Assembly: GCA_016931695.1 (NCBI GenBank) | Contig: JAFGEI010000102.1 | Span: 1-47,905, forward strand | Direction: 5' to 3' | Length of the DNA: 47,905 nucleotides | DNA from: Anaerolineae bacterium | GTDB lineage: Bacteria > Chloroflexota > Anaerolineae > B4-G1 > DUEL01 | Shown: in pieces, positions 6,119-13,534 of the stretch | Layout: every line of letters begins with the position of its first letter | How positions within the stretch are numbered: position 1 is the stretch's first letter | The notes under the pieces: model-generated | Databases searched by the model: none | What the model saw: only the letters and a program-made list of their open reading frames with translations | What the model was told of the DNA's origin: nothing | Translations under genes and position numbers: made by a program

Positions 6119-7527
6119 GAAAACAGAAAACCCTGACCTTCTTTGTCGCTACCTTGATGCTGACCGACGCCATGATGGCCGGGGCAGCTTTTTACAGCGC
6201 CTACTGGCTGCGGCTCTGGATCCCCTTGCCAACGCCGGCAACCAGTATGCTCGTCCCGCACCAGTACGCCCCCATCATGGCCGTTCACGTGCTGTCCCTG
6301 CTGCTCGTCTTTTTCTACGGCCGCCTGTACGAGCTGGCGCGCAGCCCGTCGCGAATCGACGAGTTCTACCGCGTCGTCGGCTCCGGCACGGCGGCGACGC
6401 TGGCCAGCGTCGCTTTTCACTACCTGCTTTTCAAGAACACGCATCTCGACGTCGACTACCCGCGGGCGATGGTGATCTATAACTGGTTGTTGACCATCAC
6501 CCTGGTCATGGCCGGGCGCCTGGCCCACGGCTATCTGCGGGTGAGCCTCCAGGCGCGGGGTTGGGGGCGGGATCGCGTCCTGGTCGTCGGAACGGGCGAC
6601 GTCGCCCGCATGATCCTGCACAAGATATTGGGCAATCCCAGCCTGGGCTATGAAGTCGTCGGCGTGATACAGGCCGACGGTGTGCCCAAGGTCGCCCCTC
6701 CGGCTCCTATCCTCGGCCACGCGCAAGATCTGGCGGCAGTGATTGCCAGCCACCACATCAACGAGGTCATTATCGCCCTGCCCGAAGCGACACACCAAGA
6801 GATCTTGGCCCTGATTTCCGATTGTGAACGGGGCAAGGCGACGATCAAGGTTTTCCCCGACCTGTTCCAGATTATGGCCGGGCAGGTGGGGATCGGCGAC
6901 CTGGGCGGGCTGCCGCTGCTGACCGTGCGTGACGTCGCCCTCAAAGGTTGGCGGCGAACGGCCAAACGGGTCTTGGACATTGTCGGAGCGGCAGCCGGGC
7001 TGTGCCTCGGCTCCCCGCTGCTGGTACTGACCGCGTTTCTGATCAAACTCGATTCGCCGGGCCCTGTCTTTTACGTCCAGAAACGCATGGGGTTGGACGC
7101 CCGCCCTTTTCCGATGATCAAGTTCCGCTCGATGCGCCAGGACGCAGAGGCCAACGGGCCGGGTTGGACCAAGGACAACGACCCGCGGGTGACCCCGTTG
7201 GGCAACATCCTGCGCCGCCTGAACGTGGACGAGTTGCCCCAGTTGATCAACGTGTTGCTCGGCGAGATGAGCCTGGTCGGCCCGCGCCCCGAGCGGCCGG
7301 TATACGTCGACCAGTTCCGCCGCTCCATCCCCCGCTACATGGACCGGCACCGAGAAAAGGCCGGCATGACCGGCTGGGCCCAGATCAACGGCCTGCGGGG
7401 TGATACCTCCATCGCCGAGCGGACCAAGTACGATCTATGGTACATTGAGAACTGGTCTCTTCTTTTGGATATCAAAATCGTCATCCGCACTGTATTTGGA
7501 ATTTTCCGCTCTTCCGGCGACAATTGA
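6115..7527 (+). CDS. Undecaprenyl-phosphate sugar-1-phosphate transferase (WcaJ/CpsE type)
   Basis: A 470-residue polyprenyl glycosylphosphotransferase that moves a hexose-1-phosphate from a nucleotide sugar to undecaprenyl phosphate, the first step of exopolysaccharide or O-antigen repeat assembly. The N-terminal 125 residues contain four or five membrane helices. A Rossmann-like CoA-binding-type domain follows (VLVVGTGDVARMIL, around 160). The C-terminal bacterial sugar transferase domain, from about residue 280, has AKRVLDIVGAAAGL, the SPGPVFYVQKRMG turn, FPMIKFRSMR, RRLNVDELPQLINVL and SLVGPRPERP. These include the catalytic Asp-Glu pair of the family. Length and order match WcaJ/CpsE. 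It follows the GT2 gene with a four-base overlap, so the two probably build one surface glycan. Confidence 0.9.
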   Translation: MRKQKTLTFFVATLMLTDAMMAGAAFYSAYWLRLWIPLPTPATSMLVPHQYAPIMAVHVLSLLLVFFYGRLYELARSPSRIDEFYRVVGSGTAATLASVAFHYLLFKNTHLDVDYPRAMVIYNWLLTITLVMAGRLAHGYLRVSLQARGWGRDRVLVVGTGDVARMILHKILGNPSLGYEVVGVIQADGVPKVAPPAPILGHAQDLAAVIASHHINEVIIALPEATHQEILALISDCERGKATIKVFPDLFQIMAGQVGIGDLGGLPLLTVRDVALKGWRRTAKRVLDIVGAAAGLCLGSPLLVLTAFLIKLDSPGPVFYVQKRMGLDARPFPMIKFRSMRQDAEANGPGWTKDNDPRVTPLGNILRRLNVDELPQLINVLLGEMSLVGPRPERPVYVDQFRRSIPRYMDRHREKAGMTGWAQINGLRGDTSIAERTKYDLWYIENWSLLLDIKIVIRTVFGIFRSSGDN

Positions 7528-7631
7528 TCAGGCGCCCGTCACGATTTGCCGCGCCTCGCCACAGCTCGGGTCACCCTCCTGGACGCTTCTCCGGCGGCCG
7601 GGGAGAGGCAAAGGGGGAACAGCGACCGCAG

Positions 7632-7661
7632 TTGTATGGTTGGGGAGGAATGTGGTATACT
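7632..7661 (+). promoter_or_regulatory. Promoter of the two-component operon
   Basis: TTGTAT (7632-7637) and TATACT (7656-7661) are 18 bases apart. Transcription should start about 11 bases before the ATG, giving a very short leader. Confidence 0.6.
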
Positions 7662-7678
7662 AGACGTGAGGGTGAGCC

Positions 7679-8386
7679 ATGGAAAAGATACGCGTTGTGA
7701 TTGTAGACGATCATCCTTTTTTCCGCGAGGGGTTGCAGCGGGTGCTGACCTCGGAAGGGGACCTGGTCGTGATTGGCGAGGCAGCGGACGGGGAGGAGGC
7801 TGCGCTGCGGGCCGAAGAACTGCAGCCCGACGTCATGTTGATGGACGTCAACCTGCCGGTCATGAATGGCCTGCAGGCAACCCGGGTGATCAAGGATAGC
7901 TGGCCGGAAATCAACATTGTCATCCTGACCGCCTACGATGACGAGGAACAGGTCTATCACGCTGTACGGGCGGGCGCTTCGGCCTACCATCCCAAGGACG
8001 TTGATCCACGCGAGCTCGTGAAAACCATCCGCGAGGTAAATTCCGGCGGGTACGTGCTGGGAGGAACAGTGTTGTCCGAGCAGGAGCTCGGCCAGTGGCT
8101 GCTGGAAAAGTTTCGCCAGTTCGGGGGCGAAGTGCTGCCCAAGTTTCTCTCCCCGCTATCGGGCCGGGAAATGGAAATCCTGCGCCTGGTGGTAGCAGGG
8201 ATGAGCAACAAGGAGATTGCCTATCACCTGGGCATCAGTCACCAGACGGTCAAGAATCACATCACGGCCATCCTCAGCAAGCTGGGAGTGGCGGACCGGA
8301 CCCAGGCCGCAGTATACGCCCTGCGGCGCGGATGGGTCCCTCTCCATTCGGGGTCTGAGGATGAATCCCCGCCAGTAGGAGGCTAA
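7679..8386 (+). CDS. NarL/FixJ-family response regulator (LuxR-type output)
   Basis: A 235-residue regulator with an N-terminal receiver domain (1-120): acidic pair Asp10-Asp11, phosphoacceptor Asp56 in VMLMDVNLP, Thr84 in VILTAY and Lys106 in HPKDVDP, where the switch position normally follows an LxK pattern. A linker of about 35 residues leads to a LuxR/GerE helix-turn-helix at about 155-215 (LSGREMEILRLVVAGMSNKE, then HLGISHQTVKNHI). When phosphorylated such proteins dimerise and bind promoters. The gene is followed one base later by a histidine kinase, its evident partner. The extra C-terminal tail (about 20 residues, acidic) is unusual. The next genes encode a pilin, so pilus expression is a reasonable but unproven target. 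Confidence 0.92.
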   Translation: MEKIRVVIVDDHPFFREGLQRVLTSEGDLVVIGEAADGEEAALRAEELQPDVMLMDVNLPVMNGLQATRVIKDSWPEINIVILTAYDDEEQVYHAVRAGASAYHPKDVDPRELVKTIREVNSGGYVLGGTVLSEQELGQWLLEKFRQFGGEVLPKFLSPLSGREMEILRLVVAGMSNKEIAYHLGISHQTVKNHITAILSKLGVADRTQAAVYALRRGWVPLHSGSEDESPPVGG

Positions 8387-8387
8387 C

Positions 8388-9431
8388 ATGGTCGCGAATC
8401 CAACCGATTCTTTCCAGTTGCTGGTCGAAGATAGCCGCAAAGATTACGAACAAATCCAAAAGGACCTCAAAGAGATCGACTTGCTGATTCAGCAGACGGC
8501 GACAGAAGTTGACCGGCTTGCGCAGCGAAATGCGCAGGCTACCAACCGCCTCCGCCAGGTAGAGGCAAACCTGAACTCTATATCGTCCGACGACATCCAG
8601 GATTGCTACTCCACCGTACTGGACACCCAGCAGCGTCTTTTCACCATGCGGGGGCAGTTGGAAAAACTCCAATCGGATCAGCGAAACCTGGACCGGCACA
8701 GCCGCATGCTGTGGCGGATTATCGGCCTGGGCAGCGCCGGCGGGGGAGACGACGAGGGCAAGGATGAATCGGCCAGCGAATCGGTGCCCACCATCGTGCG
8801 CATCATCGAGGCCCAGGAGCGAGAGCGGCAGCACATGGCGCGGCAGATGCACGACGGGCCTGCCCAAGCACTGACCAACCTCGTTCTCCAGGCCGAGATC
8901 TGTGAGCGATTGTTCTCCGCCGACCCTGAAAGAGCGCGGGTCGAGCTGACAAACCTCAAAACCGCCGTCGCCGGTACATTCGAGCGCGTGCGGGGTTTCA
9001 TCAGCGACCTTCGCCCCATGATGCTGGACGACCTTGGGCTTTTACCGACCCTGAAGCGATTCATCGAGGATTTTGATAACAAGCACGACATCCAGGTAAA
9101 CCTGGTCATTACCGGGCGCGAACAACGGTTTGCCTCGTACAAAGAGGTGACAATCTTTCGCCTCGTCCAATCCCTGCTCAACAATGCCCGCGACATATCC
9201 CATGCAGCCAACGTGCAGGTCAATCTGGACGTGGGAGAGGACCGGGTGCAGGTGTCGGTAGAGGACGACGGCAGCGGTTTCGACATACCCGAGCTGACCG
9301 GCGGGCCCGTCGGCGAGGAGATGGGCCTGGCAACGATGCGGGAGCGGGTCGAGATGTTGAACGGCCAATTCGAGGTGGAGAGCAGTCCCGGGCGAGGGAC
9401 ACGCATCTCGTTCAAGACGCCGTTGCCTTGA
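8388..9431 (+). CDS. Soluble DegS-like sensor histidine kinase
   Basis: This 347-residue kinase lacks membrane segments. Residues 15-110 form a long coiled coil (DLKEIDLLIQQTATEVDRLA and on), as in DegS, which senses a cytoplasmic signal. The HisKA_3 dimerisation helix carries the phosphoacceptor His155 in MARQMHDGPAQAL. The HATPase domain at about 250-347 shows the N box (LLNNARDISHA), DDGSGFDIPEL and GLATMRERVEMLNG. HisKA_3 kinases pair with NarL-family regulators, and the gene begins one base after such a regulator, so the two form one operon and signalling pair. The signal is unknown; the coiled coil suggests a protein partner or cytoplasmic cue. Confidence 0.92.
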   Translation: MVANPTDSFQLLVEDSRKDYEQIQKDLKEIDLLIQQTATEVDRLAQRNAQATNRLRQVEANLNSISSDDIQDCYSTVLDTQQRLFTMRGQLEKLQSDQRNLDRHSRMLWRIIGLGSAGGGDDEGKDESASESVPTIVRIIEAQERERQHMARQMHDGPAQALTNLVLQAEICERLFSADPERARVELTNLKTAVAGTFERVRGFISDLRPMMLDDLGLLPTLKRFIEDFDNKHDIQVNLVITGREQRFASYKEVTIFRLVQSLLNNARDISHAANVQVNLDVGEDRVQVSVEDDGSGFDIPELTGGPVGEEMGLATMRERVEMLNGQFEVESSPGRGTRISFKTPLP

Positions 9432-9448
9432 ATAGTACCGACTTCCTA

Positions 9449-9477
9449 TTGACAGAAAGTACTTACTGTGGCATCAT
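9449..9477 (+). promoter_or_regulatory. Candidate promoter of the first Flp pilin gene
   Basis: A perfect TTGACA (9449-9454) lies 17 bases from CATCAT (9472-9477), a poor -10 box. A strong -35 with a weak -10 would suit an activated promoter. The kinase gene ends only 17 bases upstream, so read-through is also possible. Confidence 0.4.
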
Positions 9478-9541
9478 GTGTTCAGTAGGAGGGAAGGCCT
9501 ATCTTCTTCCCTTAACATTTACCCGAAAGGAGGTGAACAAG

Positions 9542-9688
9542 ATGCTGTATCTACCGCGCGAAGAGGGCCAGGGCCTCGTTGAGTATGCTCTAATTCTCGT
9601 TCTGGTTGCCATTGTTGTTATTGTGATTTTGGCGCTGCTCGGCCCGGCCATCGGCAACATTTTCTCCAACATCGTCGCCAACATCTAG
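9542..9688 (+). CDS. Class IVb Flp/Fap pilin precursor, copy 1
   Basis: A 48-residue prepilin preceded by an ideal ribosome site (AAAGGAGGTGA). A short charged leader (MLYLPREEG) is followed by the Flp signature QGLVEYALILVLVAI with Glu at +5 and Tyr at +6 of the mature form. TadV-type peptidase would cut after Gly9, leaving a 39-residue hydrophobic pilin. The mature subunits would polymerise into Tad/Flp pili used in adhesion. No tad assembly genes are in the window, so they must be elsewhere. The same protein, residue for residue, is encoded in the opposite direction at 10450-10596. A strong hairpin terminator follows. Confidence 0.92.
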   Translation: MLYLPREEGQGLVEYALILVLVAIVVIVILALLGPAIGNIFSNIVANI

Positions 9689-9708
9689 CCCCTGATTGTC
9701 TACCACGT

Positions 9709-9745
9709 CACAATGCCCCGCCAAGCGCGGGGCATTGTGCTTTCA
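9709..9745 (+). terminator. Terminator of the first pilin gene
   Basis: A perfect 13-bp stem (9709-9721 with 9727-9739, core CAATGCCCCGC) with a five-base loop lies 20 bases after the pilin stop. The following CTTTCAT is a weak T tract, so termination may be partial. Confidence 0.65.
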
Positions 9746-9762
9746 TACACATAACGTAACTC

Positions 9763-9909
9763 GACAATGGCACATTTCAACATTGGATGCTCTACCGCAG
9801 TGGGAGAAGGGAAAAGGGGGGGTTCGCAGGCGGCTTCGCCGCCTGCGAACCCCCCCTTTTCCCCCTTCCCCGTGCTTGGCAGAGCCATCTACTGAAATGT
9901 GCCACTGTC
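9763..9909. repeat. Long palindromic dispersed repeat, copy 1
   Basis: About 147 bases form one imperfect palindrome. The outer arms (GACAATGGCACATTTCA left, the complement of GACAGTGGCACATTTCA right) enclose two different inner arms: left with GGATGCTCTACCGCAGTGG, right with the complement of TGGCTCTGCCAAGCACGG. Purine-rich arms and a central GGCGGCTTCGCCGCC hairpin complete it. It fills most of the gap between the pilin terminator and the spoVS promoter. A second copy at the end of the window has the two unlike arms swapped. Reading frames across it are artefacts. Confidence 0.85.
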
Positions 9910-9976
9910 AAAGTAACGACTCTGGCGAGTTGTCTGGATGCCCCTCGACTCCCACTTCTTACCCCTTTGCTCACGC

Positions 9977-10005
9977 TTGCCACCCTGTCCATTTGCAGGT
10001 ACAAT
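9977..10005 (+). promoter_or_regulatory. Promoter of spoVS
   Basis: TTGCCA (9977-9982) and TACAAT (10000-10005) are 17 bases apart; the GTG start lies 50 bases further on behind AAGGAG. Confidence 0.7.
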
Positions 10006-10054
10006 TCAGGGCAAGGGCCGCCAAAGGCCGGCCAAAACCAACAAGGAGTTCAAA

Positions 10055-10348
10055 GTGACAGAGCCAGAGATTCTCAAGGTTGCTGCTGGTTCCCGCACCA
10101 CCGCCGTAGCGGGAGCAATTGCTGGAATGGTGCGCGAGGAAAAACAAGTGGTTCTGCAGGCAGTAGGCGCCAGCGCGGTCAATCAGGCAGTCAAGGCGAT
10201 CACAATCGCCCGCGGCTACCTGGAACAGGATGATATCGAACTGACCTTTATCCCATCCTTTTCAGAAATTGAGATTGACGGGCAGGAGCGGACCGCGCTT
10301 CGCTTCCATGTTCTGCCCCATTCTCCGCGTTCCGAGTTGAGCACTTGA
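10055..10348 (+). CDS. spoVS: Stage V sporulation protein S (SpoVS) homologue
   Basis: The 97-residue protein (GTG at 10055, AAGGAG six bases upstream) matches SpoVS through most of its length: LKVAAGSRTTAVAGAIAGMV, then LQAVGASAVNQAVKAITIAR and LTFIPSFSEIEIDGQERTA. SpoVS is a small Alba-like fold protein, thought to bind nucleic acid, first found in Bacillus sporulation but widespread in non-sporulating phyla. The extra C-terminal dozen residues are variable. It has its own promoter and a strong terminator, so it is monocistronic. It stands between two convergent pilin genes. No sporulation gene is nearby, so a role in spores is unlikely here. Confidence 0.92.
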   Translation: MTEPEILKVAAGSRTTAVAGAIAGMVREEKQVVLQAVGASAVNQAVKAITIARGYLEQDDIELTFIPSFSEIEIDGQERTALRFHVLPHSPRSELST

Positions 10349-10396
10349 ATTTTTGCCGCGCAACGGGCGCTTGGTCGCGCAATCAGCGAAAAGGCA

Positions 10397-10427
10397 CAGA
10401 GCCCCCAGATGGGGGCTCTGCTTTTTT
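10397..10427 (+). terminator. Rho-independent terminator of spoVS
   Basis: CAGAGCCCCC and its complement GGGGGCTCTG form a perfect stem around AGAT, followed by CTTTTTTG. The reverse strand shows a weaker TTTT tract, so it may also serve the convergent second pilin gene. Confidence 0.9.
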
Positions 10428-10449
10428 GAAGTACGATCGCGCGTTCTGG

Positions 10450-10596
10450 CTAGATGTTGGCGACGATGTTCGAGAAAATATTCCCGATGGCGGGGCCCAA
10501 CAGCGCCAAAATGACAATTACGACGATGGCGACCAGAACAAGAATGAGGGCGTACTCAACAAGGCCCTGGCCTTCCTCACGTGGTAGATACAACAT
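10450..10596 (-). CDS. Class IVb Flp/Fap pilin precursor, copy 2
   Basis: On the minus strand ATG at 10596, behind AGGAGGTAAAGCAAT, opens a 48-residue prepilin identical in every residue to the copy at 9542-9688, with the same leader MLYLPREEG and signature QGLVEYALILVLVAI. At DNA level 20 of the 48 codons differ, all synonymously, so this is an old duplication or a repeatedly selected sequence, not a recent copy. It has a strong promoter of its own with a small leader hairpin. The product would enter the same pilus; separate promoters suggest different control of expression. Confidence 0.92.
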   Translation of the reverse strand: MLYLPREEGQGLVEYALILVLVAIVVIVILALLGPAIGNIFSNIVANI

Positions 10597-10627
10597 ATTG
10601 CTTTACCTCCTATAAGTGATATTTGGA

Positions 10628-10645
10628 GACGGGAAAATCCCCGTC
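10628..10645 (-). promoter_or_regulatory. Leader hairpin of the second pilin gene
   Basis: GACGGG and CCCGTC pair around six bases between the predicted transcription start (about 10647) and the ribosome site. At the very 5' end of the message it could stabilise the RNA or modulate translation. Confidence 0.5.
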
Positions 10646-10653
10646 CCAATGGT

Positions 10654-10682
10654 ATTATATCACAAAATTTGGCCTTTTTCAA
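10654..10682 (-). promoter_or_regulatory. Strong promoter of the second pilin gene
   Basis: On the minus strand TTGAAA (10682-10677) and a consensus TATAAT (10659-10654) are 17 bases apart in an AT-rich stretch. This is clearly stronger than the candidate promoter of the first pilin. Confidence 0.85.
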
Positions 10683-10830
10683 GTGGGAATTCCGGTTTTT
10701 CGGGACTACCAGCGGCCGCGACCGGCCCACAAGGGACGCCCGGTTTCGCCGTGCAGGGCCATCGTTTCCCCGCTGGTCAGGTTCTCCACCGCGCCGAGTT
10801 GCGGAAAAGGCCCAACCCGCGCCCCCCGTT

Positions 10831-11691
10831 TCACAGGGGGGCATCCAGCCACAAGAACCCGGTCAGTGCATCGGCGCCGGAGCTCGCACCACAGCGCAAA
10901 ATTCCTGTCCCGGCGGCTTCCAGGGCCTCCCCGCGGGTCAACGCGGCGAACAGGTTGTGCCAGGCCGCGCTGCACGCGCCGCGGGCGGCGGCACGCAAAA
11001 GGGCGGCCGAGAAGATCGTGGTGCGGCCCTCGATGCCGGCGACAACGGCCTGGCAAAAGGGAACAGGAGCAGGATGAGTCAACCAGGCGCGCAGCATCAT
11101 CCCGGCGAGGAAATCGTCGCCAGCGGGGGTCAGGCCGCTGCCCAGCCCGGCCAGGTGGACAGCGCCCTCGCGCACGAGCTCCATGCTCCCGGCCCAGCCC
11201 CTTTGCAGGGTCAACAGCCCCCGTTCGGCGCGGGCACGCGACGCCGCCTGCCACGTGCCATGAGCCGTGGATTGCTCTATGGGTAGCAACGTGCCGTTCG
11301 TAACGGCTCGCCTCCAACAACGGGCGCCAAACTCCAGCAAGTGCGCCGCAATTGCCGCCTGGTTGGCGCGCAGGCGCTCCCAATTCGGACGGGGTTCCCA
11401 CACCGTGGCCCGGGCCAGCGATACCGTGAACGTACCCACCGTGACCGTCTCTGCGCTGGTCACCACCGGCGCGTCCCGCGCCAGGAGATCAAGGGGCCCC
11501 GCATCCGGTTCGACGACGATGTTGAGCGGGCCGTTGCCGACCGCGGAAAGCACCAAAGAGAGCACCTCTCCATTGGAGAGGTGCACGTTGCAGGCTTGCT
11601 CGAATGAAGCCAGCACGCGGCCGTCGAGGGGGCCGTTGCCCAACTGCTCCCCCACAGACCGGCTCACCGCCAGGGCATCGACCTGTCTCAT
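10831..11691 (-). CDS. DUF2877 (AllH-like) protein
   Basis: A 286-residue protein of the DUF2877 family, recognised by GLGSGLTPAGDDFLAGMML at about residues 182-200 and by the C-terminal CGASSGADALTGFLW. In E. coli the family member AllH works with AllF (FdrA) and AllG in oxamate carbamoyltransfer during purine breakdown; many relatives stand near fdrA-like or nucleobase genes. None of those partners is visible here: the flanks are a pilin gene and a radical SAM gene. It is therefore an orphan family member and its reaction is open. The start at 11691 has only a weak ribosome site. Confidence 0.75.
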   Translation of the reverse strand: MRQVDALAVSRSVGEQLGNGPLDGRVLASFEQACNVHLSNGEVLSLVLSAVGNGPLNIVVEPDAGPLDLLARDAPVVTSAETVTVGTFTVSLARATVWEPRPNWERLRANQAAIAAHLLEFGARCWRRAVTNGTLLPIEQSTAHGTWQAASRARAERGLLTLQRGWAGSMELVREGAVHLAGLGSGLTPAGDDFLAGMMLRAWLTHPAPVPFCQAVVAGIEGRTTIFSAALLRAAARGACSAAWHNLFAALTRGEALEAAGTGILRCGASSGADALTGFLWLDAPL

Positions 11692-11727
11692 CGTTCAATC
11701 GCCGGAACTGCTCAGGCTGCCTGCCCA

Positions 11728-11815
11728 GATGCTCCCCCGCGCCGGAGAAGGGAGAAAAAGGGGGGTCAACACCCCCTTCTCTCCCCACACCGTCGTGGGA
11801 AAAGCATCCATGCGG
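11728..11815 (-). repeat. Decayed relative of the palindromic repeat, also a terminator
   Basis: GATGCTC, GGAGAAGGGAGAAAAAGGGG and the mirrored CCCCCTTCTCTCCCC with AAAGCATCC at the end recall the arms of the long palindrome at 9763-9909, but the central GC hairpin is lost. On the minus strand the core is AAGGGGG, six bases, CCCCCC and then five T, a good terminator for the radical SAM gene that ends at 11871. Confidence 0.45.
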
Positions 11816-11870
11816 GTGACCCGAACAGTTACCAATTGTCATATCCAGCCCCTGCTGGCGCGGGGATCGA

Positions 11871-13361
11871 TCAGCTGATGTGCAGCTCGCAGACGCGGCG
11901 GAAATGGTAGCCATAGATCGCCAGGGTGATGGCCAGGGGCAGCAGCCGAGGGCGAGAAAAGGTCGTCCACAACACCAGCTTCCAGTAATGCAGGCGTTCT
12001 TTGCCCAGGATCCCCAGTTGGACAATGGAGCGGATGAATGCCATCCCCTGTTCGTGGATATATCTTGCGCTCCACGGGGGCCGAATCTTGGGCAGCCTGT
12101 ATTCTTGCAAAAATGTCTTGACGCGCTGATAATAAGCGGCCGGCGAGTAGATGTGGTCCATGATTTGCCGGTACCCGTCGCGCAACACGTCCATGTTCAT
12201 CTTGGGGATGATGTTGGTCATCCCGTTGACATTGTCCCCCGACGCCAGCCCCTGCAGGCGCCCGGCCTGCTGCAATCGCTGGTAGAGCTGGGTGCCGGGC
12301 GGCGCCTGCAGCAGACCAACCATCGCCGTCACGATGCCGCTGTTCTGGATGAATTCGATCTGCCGCCGAAAGATCGAGGGCTTGTCGTTGTCAAAACCGA
12401 CGATGAACCCGCCCTGGACCTGCAGCCCGGCTCGCTGCAGCCGTTTGACATCTTCCACCAGGTCGCGGTTCAAGTTCTGTTTCTTGTTGCACTCGGCCAG
12501 ACTCTCTTCCTCCGGCGTCTCGATGCCGACAAAAACGGTGTCGAATCCCGCCTCGACCATGAGCGCCATCAGTTCCTCGTCGTCGACCAGGTTGATCGAG
12601 ACCTCGGTGTTGAACGGCAGGCCGCGCTTGTCCCTGCGCCATTCGATGAGCGCGGGCAGCAGCTCTGTTTTCAGGTAGCGCTTGTTGCCGATCAAATTAT
12701 CGTCGACAAAAAAGACCGCGCTTCGCCAGCCCAGCGCGTAGAGGCCGTCCAGTTCGGCAACGATTTGCGCCGCCGTCTTGGTGCGCGGCCGGTGGCCCAG
12801 CAGCGAGGTGACGTTGCAGAACTCGCAGTTGAAGGGACAGCCGCGGGAGAACTGGATGCTCATCGAGGCATAACGGTCGAGCTCGGCCAGATCCCAGCGC
12901 GGGGCCAGCGTTTGCTGGATGTCGGCGAACTCGGCTGTGGCATAGACGCGCTGCGGGCAACCCCGCTCCAGGTCGGCCAGGAAAAGCGGCAGGGTCAGTT
13001 CCGCTTCGTTGAGCACCAGGTGGTCAATGTCCGGGAACTGCTCCGGCTCGATGGTAAAGAGCGGCCCGCCGGCAACCACCGTGACCCCGTGTTCCTTACA
13101 ACGGGCGACGACCTGCTGGGTCGACGCGCGCTGCACGGTCATGGCGCTGATCCAGACCTGGTCGGCCCAGGCCAGGTCCCGCTCGGCGAGTTTGCGCACG
13201 TTGAGGTCGACCAGCCGCGGGGTCCAGCCGGGAGGCAGCATTGCCGCAACGGTCAACAGCCCCAGCGGCGGCGCAGATGCTTTCTTGCGGACGAACGGGA
13301 GTGCGTGCTTAAAGCTCCAAAATGTATCTGGGAACTCGGGATAGATCATTAAAATATTCAT
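11871..13361 (-). CDS. B12-binding domain radical SAM protein
   Basis: With ATG at 13361 (AAGGA ten bases upstream) this is a 496-residue protein. The N-terminal 150 residues form a cobalamin-binding Rossmann domain (MNILMIYPEFPDTFWSF ... PPLGLLTVAAMLPPGW; no DxHxxG motif, as in many class B members). The radical SAM core has the cluster motif RGCPFNCEFCNV (CxxxCxxC), then FFVDDNLIGNKRYLK and FVGIETPEEESLAECNKKQN. The C-terminal 100 residues match the DUF4070-type tail of this group. Such enzymes methylate or rearrange unreactive carbons, for example in hopanoid, bacteriochlorophyll or secondary metabolism. The substrate is not evident. It follows the FHA regulator gene with a gap of about 170 bases. 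Confidence 0.88.
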   Translation of the reverse strand: MNILMIYPEFPDTFWSFKHALPFVRKKASAPPLGLLTVAAMLPPGWTPRLVDLNVRKLAERDLAWADQVWISAMTVQRASTQQVVARCKEHGVTVVAGGPLFTIEPEQFPDIDHLVLNEAELTLPLFLADLERGCPQRVYATAEFADIQQTLAPRWDLAELDRYASMSIQFSRGCPFNCEFCNVTSLLGHRPRTKTAAQIVAELDGLYALGWRSAVFFVDDNLIGNKRYLKTELLPALIEWRRDKRGLPFNTEVSINLVDDEELMALMVEAGFDTVFVGIETPEEESLAECNKKQNLNRDLVEDVKRLQRAGLQVQGGFIVGFDNDKPSIFRRQIEFIQNSGIVTAMVGLLQAPPGTQLYQRLQQAGRLQGLASGDNVNGMTNIIPKMNMDVLRDGYRQIMDHIYSPAAYYQRVKTFLQEYRLPKIRPPWSARYIHEQGMAFIRSIVQLGILGKERLHYWKLVLWTTFSRPRLLPLAITLAIYGYHFRRVCELHIS

Positions 13362-13397
13362 TGGGTTTTTTCCTTGTCGGCTGTTCAACGGCAAATT

Positions 13398-13414
13398 GAG
13401 GTGTCTGGCACCTC
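13398..13414. repeat. Small hairpin upstream of the radical SAM gene
   Basis: GAGGTG and CACCTC pair around TCTGG, about 37 bases before the start codon at 13361. Similar GTGCC/GGCAC hairpins are frequent intergenic repeats; a leader control element is also possible. Confidence 0.4.
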
Positions 13415-13534
13415 TGCGCTTCTAATGCGACATGTCAAGGCGGTTGCTTGCTTTTCCCCTATCCTACCACGTTCCCAGCGGCGCTGCCTATCCGACAGCT
13501 AACAAACAGCCGTATTCTGCCGATATTTTGCACC

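Noticed and set aside
9696-10054. Several short frames between the first pilin and spoVS
   Set aside because: They are produced by the long palindromic repeat, which opens frames on both strands; none has a ribosome site.
11880-13352. 490-codon plus-strand frame opposite the radical SAM gene
   Set aside because: High GC leaves the antisense frame open; the minus strand has the full radical SAM and B12-domain motifs.
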